Part shown: one piece after another, positions 34,345-43,076 of the stretch
How positions within the stretch are numbered: the first letter of the stretch is position 1
Layout of the letters: each line of letters begins with the position of its first letter
Made by a program: the position numbers and the translations under genes
Notes under the pieces: generated by a model
The model's database searches: none
Told to the model about the DNA's origin: nothing
Seen by the model: only the letters and a program-made list of their open reading frames with translations
Source: Tenacibaculum dicentrarchi
GTDB lineage: Bacteria > Bacteroidota > Bacteroidia > Flavobacteriales > Flavobacteriaceae
Length of the DNA stretch: 64,000 bases
Assembly (NCBI RefSeq): GCF_964036635.1
Contig: NZ_OZ038524.1
Span: 2,671,001-2,735,000 of the forward strand
Direction: 5' to 3'

Positions 34345-35334
34345 ATGGATGTAGATGTAAGAGCTATTAATGAAAAGGTCGAAAGAGAAAGTGCCTTTGT
34401 TGATGTATTAACAAATGAAATGAATAAAGTCATTGTTGGGCAAAAACATATGATTGAACGATTACTTATAGGACTTCTTGGTAACGGACATATTTTATTA
34501 GAAGGAGTACCTGGTTTAGCAAAAACGCTTGCCATTAATACTTTATCTAAAGCTGTACAAGGCAGTTTTAGTCGTATTCAATTTACACCCGATTTATTAC
34601 CTGCCGATATTGTAGGAACAATGATTTACAACGTAAAACAAAATGAGTTTACCATTAAAAAAGGACCCATTTTTGCCAACTTTGTATTAGCTGATGAAAT
34701 TAACCGTGCGCCCGCTAAGGTACAATCTGCATTATTAGAAGCAATGCAAGAGCGTCAAATTACTATTGGTGATGAAACTTTTAAGTTACAAGAACCATTT
34801 TTAGTAATGGCAACACAAAACCCCGTAGAACAAGAAGGAACATATACACTTCCTGAAGCTCAAATTGACCGTTTTATGTTAAAAACAGTTATTGATTATC
34901 CAAAAATTGAAGACGAACAATTAATTATGCGTCAAAATTTAAACGGAAGTTTTGGAAAAGTAAATCCTGTAATTTCTGTAGAAGATATTTTAAGAGCTCG
35001 TAAAATTACAAATGAAGTATATATGGACGAGAAAATTGAAAGATATATTCTTGATATTATTTTTGCAACTCGTTATCCTGAAAGATATAATTTAGAAAAA
35101 TTAAAACCATTAATTAGTTTTGGAGCTTCACCTCGTGGAAGTATCAACTTAGCTAAAGCAGCTAAATGTTACGCTTTTATTAAACGAAGAGGTTATGTAA
35201 TTCCTGAAGATGTTCGTGCAATTGTACACGATGTATTACGTCATAGAGTTGGAATTACTTATGAAGCAGAAGCAGAAAATATTACTTCGCTTGATATTAT
35301 TGATGCTATAATTAATGAAGTACAAGTGCCTTAA
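34345..35334 (+). CDS. MoxR family AAA+ ATPase
   Basis: 329 residues. Walker A GVPGLAKT, Walker B VLADEINRAP, sensor 1 MATQNP, Arg finger region QIDRFMLK, and a C-terminal helical lid. MoxR proteins act as chaperones that remodel partner complexes containing VWA domains; here the next genes encode VWA proteins, fitting that role. The first gene of the Bat operon. Cytoplasmic by sequence, no membrane segments. Confidence 0.95.
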   Translation: MDVDVRAINEKVERESAFVDVLTNEMNKVIVGQKHMIERLLIGLLGNGHILLEGVPGLAKTLAINTLSKAVQGSFSRIQFTPDLLPADIVGTMIYNVKQNEFTIKKGPIFANFVLADEINRAPAKVQSALLEAMQERQITIGDETFKLQEPFLVMATQNPVEQEGTYTLPEAQIDRFMLKTVIDYPKIEDEQLIMRQNLNGSFGKVNPVISVEDILRARKITNEVYMDEKIERYILDIIFATRYPERYNLEKLKPLISFGASPRGSINLAKAAKCYAFIKRRGYVIPEDVRAIVHDVLRHRVGITYEAEAENITSLDIIDAIINEVQVP

Positions 35335-35343
35335 TTATAAAGT

Positions 35344-36207
35344 ATGGACACTAAAGAATTACTAAAAAAAGTTCGTAAAATAGAAATTAAGACACGTAGG
35401 TTGTCTAATCATATTTTTGGAGGAGAATACCACTCAACTTTTAAAGGGCGTGGTATGACTTTTTCTGAAGTACGCCAATATCAATATGGTGATGATATTA
35501 GAGCTATTGATTGGAATGTTACCGCACGTTATAACGAAGCTCATATTAAAGTTTTTGAAGAAGAACGTGAGCTAACTATGATGTTACTTGTTGATGTTTC
35601 TGGTTCTGAATCTTTTGGTACTTCTGAGCAATTTAAAAAAGATACCGTTACCGAAATTGCTGCAACACTAGCATTTTCTGCTACCAAAAATAACGATAAC
35701 GTAGGTTTGATTTTATTTTCTGACAAAATGGAACTTTATATTCCTCCTAAAAAAGGAAAAAGTCATGTATTGCGAATTATTCGAGAATTAATCGAATTTA
35801 AACCAGAAAGCAAACAAACAAATATTAATGAGGCTTTAAAGTTTTTATCAAGCATCACCAAAAAGAAAGCCATTGTTTTTGTGCTTTCTGATTTTATGGA
35901 TGATGATTATGAACGTACTTTAAAACTTGTTGGTAAAAAACACGATATAACTGGTATCAGAATTTATGATAAACATGATGAAGAAATTCCTAATTTAGGA
36001 ATGGTTCCAATGCAAGATGCTGAAACAGGAAATATTCATTTAGTAAATACAAGTTCTAAATCTGTTAGAAATCAATACAAAGAAAATGCTTTACGTTTAG
36101 CCGATTATTTTGAAACATCTTTTAAGAAAAGTGGCTCAGGAACGATTAATAGTCGAGTAGATGAAAGCTATGTAAAAAAATTATTAGGCTATTTTAAACG
36201 AAAATAA
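35344..36207 (+). CDS. DUF58 domain protein (VWA-like, MoxR partner)
   Basis: 287 residues, soluble. DUF58 is visible as YHSTFKGRGMTFSEVRQYQYGDDIRAIDWNVTARY; it precedes a VWA-like part with a MIDAS motif D-V-S-G-S (LLVDVSGSES) and a second Asp/Thr region. Nine bases after the MoxR-type stop, as is usual for this gene pair. Probably an adaptor that hands substrates or signals between MoxR and the membrane VWA proteins BatA/BatB. Confidence 0.94.
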   Translation: MDTKELLKKVRKIEIKTRRLSNHIFGGEYHSTFKGRGMTFSEVRQYQYGDDIRAIDWNVTARYNEAHIKVFEEERELTMMLLVDVSGSESFGTSEQFKKDTVTEIAATLAFSATKNNDNVGLILFSDKMELYIPPKKGKSHVLRIIRELIEFKPESKQTNINEALKFLSSITKKKAIVFVLSDFMDDDYERTLKLVGKKHDITGIRIYDKHDEEIPNLGMVPMQDAETGNIHLVNTSSKSVRNQYKENALRLADYFETSFKKSGSGTINSRVDESYVKKLLGYFKRK

Positions 36208-36239
36208 GCATTGCCTATTTTAAATTGACAGCATAAAAA

Positions 36240-37157
36240 ATGAGAAATACATTACTTTACATATTCTTACTGATATATTGCGTTGGTTTTTCACAATCAG
36301 ACAAAATACAGGTTGAAATTGATACTACTAATATTCGTATTGGTGAACAATTTCAATATAAAATTTCGGTGAATGAAACGGAAAATGTCATCATTCCTAA
36401 ATTAGAAAACTTAAAAGGATTAGAAGTTGTTGATTCTTTAAAAATTGAAAAAATCAATAATAAAATAATTCAAAAATATATTTTAACTGGTTTTGATAGT
36501 GGAGCTTTTTACATTCCGCAACAACAAATTTTTATTAAAAATCAAGCTTATTTAACCGATAGTTTACTTGTTAACGTAGCTACAATTGCTATTGATACTA
36601 CAAAAGCTCAAAAATTCCCTATCAAAGGAATCAAAACTGAAGGATATCAATATAATGATTTTGAACAGTATTTTTGGTGGGTAATAGCACTACTTATTTT
36701 AATCGGAGCACTACTCTATTATTTTATTATCAGAAAGAAAAAAGAAATTAAAGAAGAAATTATTGTTCCATTATTGCCTCCGTATGAAGAAGCTATTGAA
36801 AAATTACAAGCTTTAGATAAAAAATTATTGTGGCAAAATAATCAAACAAAAAAATATTATAGTGAACTAACAAATATTGTTAGAGGTTATATTGAAAGAG
36901 AATTAAAATTACCCGCTTTAGAAATTACAACCGATGAATTAATGGATGTTTTAAATGATTTTAACAATATAAAATCGATTGAAACAGATAAAGAAACTAT
37001 CGATAAATTAAAAAAATTATTACAAGAATCTGATTTGGTAAAGTTTGCAAAATCGAAACCGATGGATTATGAAATTGAACAAGATCGTAAAGATGCTAAA
37101 AGCATTATCGATAATTTAAAACCTAAAAAAGAAGCAATAGAAGATGAAGTGGAATAA
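36240..37157 (+). CDS. BatD-like membrane protein
   Basis: 305 residues. Signal peptide (MRNTLLYIFLLIYCVGFSQS), an extracytoplasmic beta-rich domain (IGEQFQYKISVNETENVIIPKL) similar in type to the oxygen-tolerance BatD domains, one membrane helix (about 145-163, YFWWVIALLILIGALLYYF) and a cytoplasmic helical part (YYSELTNIVRGYIERELKLPALEITTDELMDVL) that resembles the C-terminus of BatD. It is a smaller protein than the BatD encoded at 40106, so the operon has two related members. Overlaps batA by 14 bases. Confidence 0.85.
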   Translation: MRNTLLYIFLLIYCVGFSQSDKIQVEIDTTNIRIGEQFQYKISVNETENVIIPKLENLKGLEVVDSLKIEKINNKIIQKYILTGFDSGAFYIPQQQIFIKNQAYLTDSLLVNVATIAIDTTKAQKFPIKGIKTEGYQYNDFEQYFWWVIALLILIGALLYYFIIRKKKEIKEEIIVPLLPPYEEAIEKLQALDKKLLWQNNQTKKYYSELTNIVRGYIERELKLPALEITTDELMDVLNDFNNIKSIETDKETIDKLKKLLQESDLVKFAKSKPMDYEIEQDRKDAKSIIDNLKPKKEAIEDEVE

Positions 37158-38151
37158 CTTTGAGTTTCATAATCCTGAATTTTTATGGTTGCTAATATTG
37201 ATACCTTTATTGGCTTTTTGGAATTTTTATTCTAGAAAAAAAGACAGCGCACAATTAACCATTTCAAGTGTAAAAGGATTTAAAATAAATGGCGGAATTT
37301 TACCAAAACTAAAACCATTATTATATATTTTCAGATTACTTGCATTAGCTTGTTTAATAGTTGGTTTAGCAAGACCTAGAAATGTAGCTGTTAGTAAAAA
37401 AACCAAATCGAATAAAGGAATTGATATTGTTATGGCAATTGATGTATCTGCAAGTATGTTGGCAAAAGATTTAAAACCAAATCGATTAGAAGCGCTGAAA
37501 AAAGTCGCTGTTGATTTTGTTAATCAAAGACCAAATGACAGAATCGGAATTGTAGTTTATGCAGGTGAAAGTTTTACTCAAACACCTATTACTAGCGATA
37601 AATCAATTGTAAAAAGAACAATTTCAGAAATAAAATGGGGTCAATTAGATGGCGGAACAGCTATTGGAATGGGCCTAGGTTCTGCCGTAAATCGATTAAA
37701 AGAAAGTAAGGCTAAAAGTAAAGTGATTATCCTTTTAACCGATGGCGTAAATAATGCTGGTTTTGTAGACCCAAATACCGCAACCGAACTAGCAAAAGGA
37801 AACGGAATTAAAGTATATACAATTGGTATTGGTACAAATGGAATGGCTCCTTTTCCTTGGGCAAAAGACCCTAGAACAGGAAAAATTTCTTTTAGAAATC
37901 AACAAGTAGAAATAGACGAAAAGCTATTAAAAAACATAGCAAAAGAAACAGATGGTAAATACTTTAGAGCAACCGACAACTCTAAATTAAAAGCCATTTA
38001 TAGCGAAATAAATAAGCTTGAAAAAACAAAAATAGAAGAATTTAAATATTATAATTATACCGAAAATTACAGAATATTCGTATGTATTGCAGGTATCTTT
38101 TTATTATTAGAATTTTTATTAAAAAACACACTATTTAAAAGTTTTATATAA
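37144..38151 (+). CDS. batA: BatA, membrane-anchored VWA protein
   Basis: 335 residues. Membrane segments at the N-terminus (about 9-25 and 58-75) and the C-terminus (about 307-325) flank a periplasm- or cytoplasm-facing VWA domain with the MIDAS motif D-V-S-A-S (VMAIDVSASMLAKDL), T-S-D and TDGVNNAG. BatA and BatB are neighbours in the Bacteroides aerotolerance operon. The start overlaps the preceding gene by 14 bases. Two bases separate it from batB, which encodes a paralogue. Confidence 0.94.
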   Translation: MKWNNFEFHNPEFLWLLILIPLLAFWNFYSRKKDSAQLTISSVKGFKINGGILPKLKPLLYIFRLLALACLIVGLARPRNVAVSKKTKSNKGIDIVMAIDVSASMLAKDLKPNRLEALKKVAVDFVNQRPNDRIGIVVYAGESFTQTPITSDKSIVKRTISEIKWGQLDGGTAIGMGLGSAVNRLKESKAKSKVIILLTDGVNNAGFVDPNTATELAKGNGIKVYTIGIGTNGMAPFPWAKDPRTGKISFRNQQVEIDEKLLKNIAKETDGKYFRATDNSKLKAIYSEINKLEKTKIEEFKYYNYTENYRIFVCIAGIFLLLEFLLKNTLFKSFI

Positions 38152-38153
38152 AC

Positions 38154-39197
38154 ATGTTATACAGATTAGAAGAACCGATATATTTTTGGCTATTTGCAAT
38201 TATTCCGATATTAATTATTGTTTTCTTATTTGTTTTATGGTGGAAAAAACGCACTCAAAAAAAATTTACTAACGCTAAAATGTTAGCTAAAATCGCACCT
38301 AATTCATCTACTTTTAAATCGGTTTTAAAATTGATTTTCTTCTTAATAGGAATCTCTTTTTTAATTGTTTCGTTAGTAAATCCTAAAATGGGAACAAAAC
38401 TGAAAACCGTAAAAAGAGAAGGTGTTGATGTGGTTTTTGCTTTGGATGTTTCTAAAAGTATGTTAGCAGAAGATATTGCTCCAAACAGGTTAGAAAAATC
38501 AAAACAAATCATTTCAAAAATTATTGATAAATTAGGTAGCGACAGAGTTGGTATTATTATTTATGCAGGAAATGCGTATCCGTTATTGCCAATTACTACA
38601 GACCATGCATCAGCTAAAATGTTTTTACAAAATGCCAATCCTGATATGGTTTCAAGCCAAGGAACAGCAATAAATGAAGCCTTAAATTTAGCTAAAACCT
38701 ATTATAATAATGATGAACAAACCAATCGTTTTTTAATTATTATTTCTGATGGAGAAGACCATCAAGAAGAAACAAAACAACTTGCTCAAAATATTTCAAA
38801 TGATGGCGTAAAAGTATATACCATTGGTGTTGGAACAGAAAAAGGAGCTCCAATTCCTATAAAAAGAAACGGTGCATTAGTTGGTTATAAAAAAGATAAT
38901 CAAGGACAAACGGTTATTACCAAAAGAAAATCGGATGTTTTACAAGATATTGCCGAAGCTTCGGAAGGAAAATATATCGATGGAAATAAAACGTCAAATC
39001 CTGTAAATGCTATCGAAAAAATTATAACAAATGCTCAAAAAAGTGAATTTGAAACCAAACAATTTTCTGATTATAAAGATCAGTTTCAATGGTTTTTAGG
39101 AATCGGTTTACTATTTTTAATTATCGATTTATTTTTCTTCGAAAGAAAAACAAAATGGGTTAAAAAAGCAGATTTGTTTAACGAAAAAGAGTCGTAA
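38154..39197 (+). CDS. batB: BatB, membrane-anchored VWA protein
   Basis: 347 residues, paralogue of BatA with the same layout: N-terminal helices (about 10-28 and 57-74), a VWA domain with MIDAS D-V-S-K-S (VFALDVSKSMLAEDI), TTDHAS and ISDGEDHQE, and a C-terminal helix (about 310-330, FQWFLGIGLLFLIIDLFF). In the Bat operon of Bacteroides the two VWA proteins are thought to form a membrane complex with BatC-E. Two bases after batA. Confidence 0.94.
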   Translation: MLYRLEEPIYFWLFAIIPILIIVFLFVLWWKKRTQKKFTNAKMLAKIAPNSSTFKSVLKLIFFLIGISFLIVSLVNPKMGTKLKTVKREGVDVVFALDVSKSMLAEDIAPNRLEKSKQIISKIIDKLGSDRVGIIIYAGNAYPLLPITTDHASAKMFLQNANPDMVSSQGTAINEALNLAKTYYNNDEQTNRFLIIISDGEDHQEETKQLAQNISNDGVKVYTIGVGTEKGAPIPIKRNGALVGYKKDNQGQTVITKRKSDVLQDIAEASEGKYIDGNKTSNPVNAIEKIITNAQKSEFETKQFSDYKDQFQWFLGIGLLFLIIDLFFFERKTKWVKKADLFNEKES

Positions 39198-39214
39198 CGG
39201 CAATTTTATAGAAA

Positions 39215-40063
39215 ATGAAACAACCAAAAAATATACTATTCTTATTATTTATACTGATAACAATACAAATATCAGCACAAATAGACACGTTAAAATTACA
39301 GCGAGAATCAAGGGCATTATTACGCCAAGGAAACAAGCTTTACAACAAGCAAAAGTTTGATGATGCTAGTATTTTATATCGTAAAGCATTAGATAAAAAT
39401 AGTACGTACGATAAAGCAAGTTATAATTTTGGTAATACTTTATATCAGCAAAAAAAATATAAAGAAGCAGTAGAACAATTTGAACTTACCACAAAAACAG
39501 CGACTGATAAATTATCAAAAGCAGCAGCATATCATAATATAGGAAATGCTATGATGGAGCAAAAACAGTATCAACCTGCTATTGATGCTTATAAAAATGC
39601 CTTACGTAAAAATCCGAATGACGATGAAACACGTTATAACCTTGCTATTGCTAAAAAGAAATTAAAGAAAGAACAGCAAGATAAAAAGAATAACAAAGAC
39701 AATAAGGATAAGAAAGACGACAAAGAAAATAAAGACAAGGATAAAAAAGATAAAGACAAAAAAGGCGACGACAAAGATAAAAAGGATAAGAAAGAAGACG
39801 ATAAAAATAAAGAGAAAGAAAAGGACAAAGACAAGGAGAAAGAAGGCGAAGATAAAGAGAAAAAAGAGCAAGAGAAGAATCAGAATAAAAAAGATAATCA
39901 GAAAAAAGACGATAAAAAGCCACAGCCTAAACAAGCAAAAATGTCTCCTCAGCAAATGAAACAATTGTTGGAAAGTTTAAATAATGAAGAGAAGAAGACT
40001 CAAAAGAAAATGAATGTGAAAAAATCGAAAGGAAAAAAAATAAAACAAGAAAAAGATTGGTAA
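39215..40063 (+). CDS. batC: BatC, TPR protein with a long charged low-complexity tail
   Basis: 282 residues. Signal peptide (MKQPKNILFLLFILITIQISAQ), then three TPR units (ALLRQGNKLYNKQKFDDASILYRKAL, KASYNFGNTLYQQKKYKEAVEQF and AAYHNIGNAMMEQKQYQPAIDAYKNALRKNP). From about residue 150 a stretch of about 80 residues is almost wholly Lys, Asp, Glu and Asn, then a final conserved-looking MSPQQMKQLLESLNNEEK and basic end. In Bacteroidota BatC has a similar charged linker in general form, but this one is very long. Part of the operon, 18 bases after batB. Confidence 0.9.
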   Translation: MKQPKNILFLLFILITIQISAQIDTLKLQRESRALLRQGNKLYNKQKFDDASILYRKALDKNSTYDKASYNFGNTLYQQKKYKEAVEQFELTTKTATDKLSKAAAYHNIGNAMMEQKQYQPAIDAYKNALRKNPNDDETRYNLAIAKKKLKKEQQDKKNNKDNKDKKDDKENKDKDKKDKDKKGDDKDKKDKKEDDKNKEKEKDKDKEKEGEDKEKKEQEKNQNKKDNQKKDDKKPQPKQAKMSPQQMKQLLESLNNEEKKTQKKMNVKKSKGKKIKQEKDW

Positions 40064-40105
40064 TTTTCCAACTTTTAAAACCTTACTAATTTTTACGTTT
40101 TTAAA

Positions 40106-41872
40106 ATGAATATGAAATTAAAACTATACATATCTTTATTAATCTGTTTTATAACATTTACTGTTAATGCACAAGAATCAGCATTAAAAGCAACAGTAAG
40201 TAAAAATAAATTAGGTGTTAATCAACGTTTACGTATCGAGTTTACTATTAGCCAACAAGGAGCTGATAACTTTACACCTCCTAACTTTAAAAATTTTAAA
40301 ATTGTTGGAGGACCTAGTCAATCGGTTAGTCAATCTTGGATAAATGGTAAAGTATCCTTTAAAAAATCATATACATATATTATTCAACCAAAACGAAAGG
40401 GAGAATATAATATACCATCTGCAACAATAGAAATAGATGGGGAAATAGTAAAATCAAACACAATAAAAGTTATTGTATTAAGTGCCGTTGAAGTTCCTAA
40501 AAACCCTAACGACCCTAATTATATAGCACAACAAAATATACATTTAGTTGCCGAACTTTCTAAATCTCAACCTTATGTTGGTGAAGCTATTTATGTTGAA
40601 TATCGATTGTATTTTAGTGAAAATATAGGTATTTATGACCATGCTGTTACCAAAAACCCACAATATAATGGATTTTGGAATCAAGAAATTAAAAGAAACG
40701 AAACACCTGTAAAAATAGGTGAATATAATAATGAACGCTATAGATATGCTGTAATGCATAAAGCTTTATTAGTACCTACAAAAGAAGGAAAATTAACTAT
40801 AGACCCTATGAAAATGGATATTGTAGTAGCTGTTCCTACAGGTCGTGCTGATTTTTTTGGAAACGTAATTACAAAACAAGTTCGTAAAGAGTTTTATTCT
40901 GCAAAAAAAGTAGTAAACGCTAAACCTTTACCTCTTGAAAATAAACCTGAAAATTTTACGGGTGCAGTAGGTGAATTTAGTTTTAATGTTGCTTTAAATA
41001 AAAATAACTTAAAAGCCAATGAATCTTCTCAAATAAAAGTAAATGTTAGTGGTAAAGGAAATTTAAAATTATTTGAACTTCCTAAAATAATAACACCGAA
41101 AGAACTTGAAATTTATCAACCTGAAAGAAAAGAAAGTGTTAGTATTACCGCAAGCGGATTAAGAGGTTCTGTAAATGATACTTATACCGTAGTACCTGAA
41201 TATAAAGGGAAATATAAAATTCCGAAAACAAATTTTTCTTATTTTAATCCGAAAGAAAAAAAATATAAAACAATTACTACCAATGATTTATATGTTGATG
41301 TTTTAGAAGGAAAAACCTTGCCTACTCCAAAATTAAACACAGAAAATAAACAAAAAGTAAAAATTACTGGAAATGATTTTAAATATATTCAAACTTCAAC
41401 AAGTTTCGAATCTTTAAAAAAATCAGATTTTTTTAAATCTATACTTTTTTATATTTTATTATTGTTACCAATATTAGCCATTCCTATTAGTATTTTTATC
41501 CAAAAGAAAAAAGAAGAACGAGACGGAGATATTATTGGAAATAAATTACGAAAAGCAGATAAACTAGCTAAAAAATATTTATCAGAAGCTGTAAATAAAT
41601 TAGGAAATAAAGACGCTTTTTATGAATCATTAGAAAGAGCTTTACATAATTATTTAAAAGCAAAACTAGGTATAGAAACAACTGATATCAATAGTGAAAA
41701 AATAACTCATTTACTAGAAGAAAGACAAGTTGAAAGTACAACAATAACAAGTTTTATTGAAGTATTACAAAATTGTGATTTAGCAAGATATACGCCAATT
41801 ACAAACGTACAGATGAAAGAAGAATACGAAAATGCAAAACAAATAATCACTCAATTAGACAAGCAACTATAA
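40106..41872 (+). CDS. batD: BatD, oxygen-tolerance family protein
   Basis: 588 residues. Signal peptide (KLYISLLICFITFTVNAQ), then a BatD-type extracytoplasmic region made of repeated beta-sandwich domains (NQRLRIEFTISQQGADNFTPPNFKNFKIVGGPSQS), one membrane helix near residue 450 (ILFYILLLLPILAIPISIF) and a cytoplasmic helical domain ending near 588. Residue 1-2 read M-N-M, so translation may start at the second ATG at 40112. Overlaps batE by a shared base (TAATG). Confidence 0.93.
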   Translation: MNMKLKLYISLLICFITFTVNAQESALKATVSKNKLGVNQRLRIEFTISQQGADNFTPPNFKNFKIVGGPSQSVSQSWINGKVSFKKSYTYIIQPKRKGEYNIPSATIEIDGEIVKSNTIKVIVLSAVEVPKNPNDPNYIAQQNIHLVAELSKSQPYVGEAIYVEYRLYFSENIGIYDHAVTKNPQYNGFWNQEIKRNETPVKIGEYNNERYRYAVMHKALLVPTKEGKLTIDPMKMDIVVAVPTGRADFFGNVITKQVRKEFYSAKKVVNAKPLPLENKPENFTGAVGEFSFNVALNKNNLKANESSQIKVNVSGKGNLKLFELPKIITPKELEIYQPERKESVSITASGLRGSVNDTYTVVPEYKGKYKIPKTNFSYFNPKEKKYKTITTNDLYVDVLEGKTLPTPKLNTENKQKVKITGNDFKYIQTSTSFESLKKSDFFKSILFYILLLLPILAIPISIFIQKKKEERDGDIIGNKLRKADKLAKKYLSEAVNKLGNKDAFYESLERALHNYLKAKLGIETTDINSEKITHLLEERQVESTTITSFIEVLQNCDLARYTPITNVQMKEEYENAKQIITQLDKQL

Positions 41873-42633
41873 TGAAACAAATTATTATACTTACATTGTT
41901 TTTTATATCAAGTATTTTATTGGCTCAAACTACTGATGAATTGTTTGCAAACGCAAATACATTATATAAAGAAGGGAAATACACAAAAGCTATTAAATTA
42001 TATAAACAACTTGAAAAAACTGAAAATGTTTCATCAGAATTGTATTATAATTTAGCAAATAGCTATTATAAATTAAACAAAATAGCGCCTTCTATTTATA
42101 ATTATGAAAAAGCAATTCAATTAAATCCATTAAATGAAGATGCTCAGAATAATTTAATCATCGCAAAACGCTTAACTTTAGATAGAATTGAAGAATTACC
42201 ACTTACTTTTCTTCAAAGGATAAATAAAAATTTATTGCAAAAATTCACTTATAATACTTGGGCTATATTTGTAATTCTGCTTTCTTTTTTAGCTAGTGTT
42301 TTATTTATTTTGTACTATTTTTCATACACTCCGAACAAAAAAAGATTATTTTTTATAACTAGTACTATTTCCTTTTTATTATTAATTATCACTTTAAGTA
42401 TTACTTATTTACAGTATAATCAATCAAAAAACAATATAGAGGCTATTATTTTTTCAGAAGTAGTTGATGTAAAAAATGCACCAACAAAAGATGCTGATGA
42501 AATTTTCACATTACATGAAGGTACAAAAGTAAAAATATTAGATACTGTTGATACTTGGAATAAAATTAAATTAGCTGATGGTAAAATAGGATGGGTTATA
42601 ACAAACTCAATTAAGGTGTTACATAATTATTAG
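41872..42633 (+). CDS. batE: BatE, TPR and SH3-like membrane protein
   Basis: 253 residues. Signal peptide (MKQIIILTLFFISSILLAQ), two TPR units (ELFANANTLYKEGKYTKAIKLYKQL and YYNLANSYYKLNKIAPSIYNYEKAIQLNP), two membrane helices in the middle (about 128-148 and 160-180), and a C-terminal bacterial SH3-like domain (VDVKNAPTKDADEIFTLHEGTKVKIL, TWNKIKLADGKIGWV). Last gene of the operon. Start overlaps the batD stop (TAATG). Confidence 0.93.
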   Translation: MKQIIILTLFFISSILLAQTTDELFANANTLYKEGKYTKAIKLYKQLEKTENVSSELYYNLANSYYKLNKIAPSIYNYEKAIQLNPLNEDAQNNLIIAKRLTLDRIEELPLTFLQRINKNLLQKFTYNTWAIFVILLSFLASVLFILYYFSYTPNKKRLFFITSTISFLLLIITLSITYLQYNQSKNNIEAIIFSEVVDVKNAPTKDADEIFTLHEGTKVKILDTVDTWNKIKLADGKIGWVITNSIKVLHNY

Positions 42634-42667
42634 ATATAATTTAACTCAAAAATTAGAAAACCTTTCT

Positions 42668-42675
42668 TATTTTTG
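42668..42675 (+). promoter_or_regulatory. Promoter box of the 99-residue gene
   Basis: TATTTTTG, exact TAnnTTTG, 23 bases before the TTG codon at 42699; this is good support that the small gene is real. Confidence 0.5.
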
Positions 42676-42698
42676 CATTTATTATTAAAATCAATCAG

Positions 42699-42998
42699 TT
42701 GAAAGTAAAAATTGCAATTTTTTTCTCTATCTTATTTATGAGCATAATTGCTGTACCTACAATTATAACTTTAATTGATAGCAACCAAGATATTACCATT
42801 TTTTTAGACTTAAACGAAGAGGAAGAAGAAGAAAGTAGTATTGAGGGAGCTTCTAAAGAATTAAAGTTATATCAAACTACTGATTTAAATTTATTTTTCA
42901 TAAAAATTAAAAAAATAGAGAATGTAATTTTTTATTCTAAAAATTATATTTCTCAATTTTTAAAAATAACTACCCCTCCTCCTAGATTTTTTGTATAA
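42699..42998 (+). CDS. Small membrane-anchored orphan, acidic linker, Pro-rich end
   Basis: 99 residues from a TTG codon. A hydrophobic segment (KIAIFFSILFMSIIAVPTIITLI) is followed by a run of Asp/Glu (LDLNEEEEEESSIEG) and ends ITTPPPRFFV. I recall small flavobacterial proteins with an acidic centre and a C-terminal P-P-P, but no function is known to me. There is a good promoter box 23 bases upstream, and the frame shows no other reason to be open. It stands before the bicarbonate-type transporter on the same strand. Confidence 0.6.
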   Translation: MKVKIAIFFSILFMSIIAVPTIITLIDSNQDITIFLDLNEEEEEESSIEGASKELKLYQTTDLNLFFIKIKKIENVIFYSKNYISQFLKITTPPPRFFV

Positions 42999-43036
42999 TT
43001 TCTAAATATTACAAAAAATTATTTCTTATTAAAATA

Positions 43037-43059
43037 CTCTAAGTTTATAAAGCTTAGAG
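43037..43059 (+). promoter_or_regulatory. Dyad upstream of the SulP gene
   Basis: CTCTAAG (43037-43043) and CTTAGAG (43053-43059), perfectly complementary 7-base arms around 9 bases, 18 bases before the sulP start. Could be an operator or a leader hairpin. Confidence 0.35.
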
Positions 43060-43076
43060 GAAAATTACTTATATAT

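Noticed and set aside
39634..39964. Three long antisense frames opposite batC, rich in Leu, Ser, Phe
   Set aside because: They are the mirror of the Lys/Asp/Glu codon tract on the plus strand, which has no stops in reverse; not genes.
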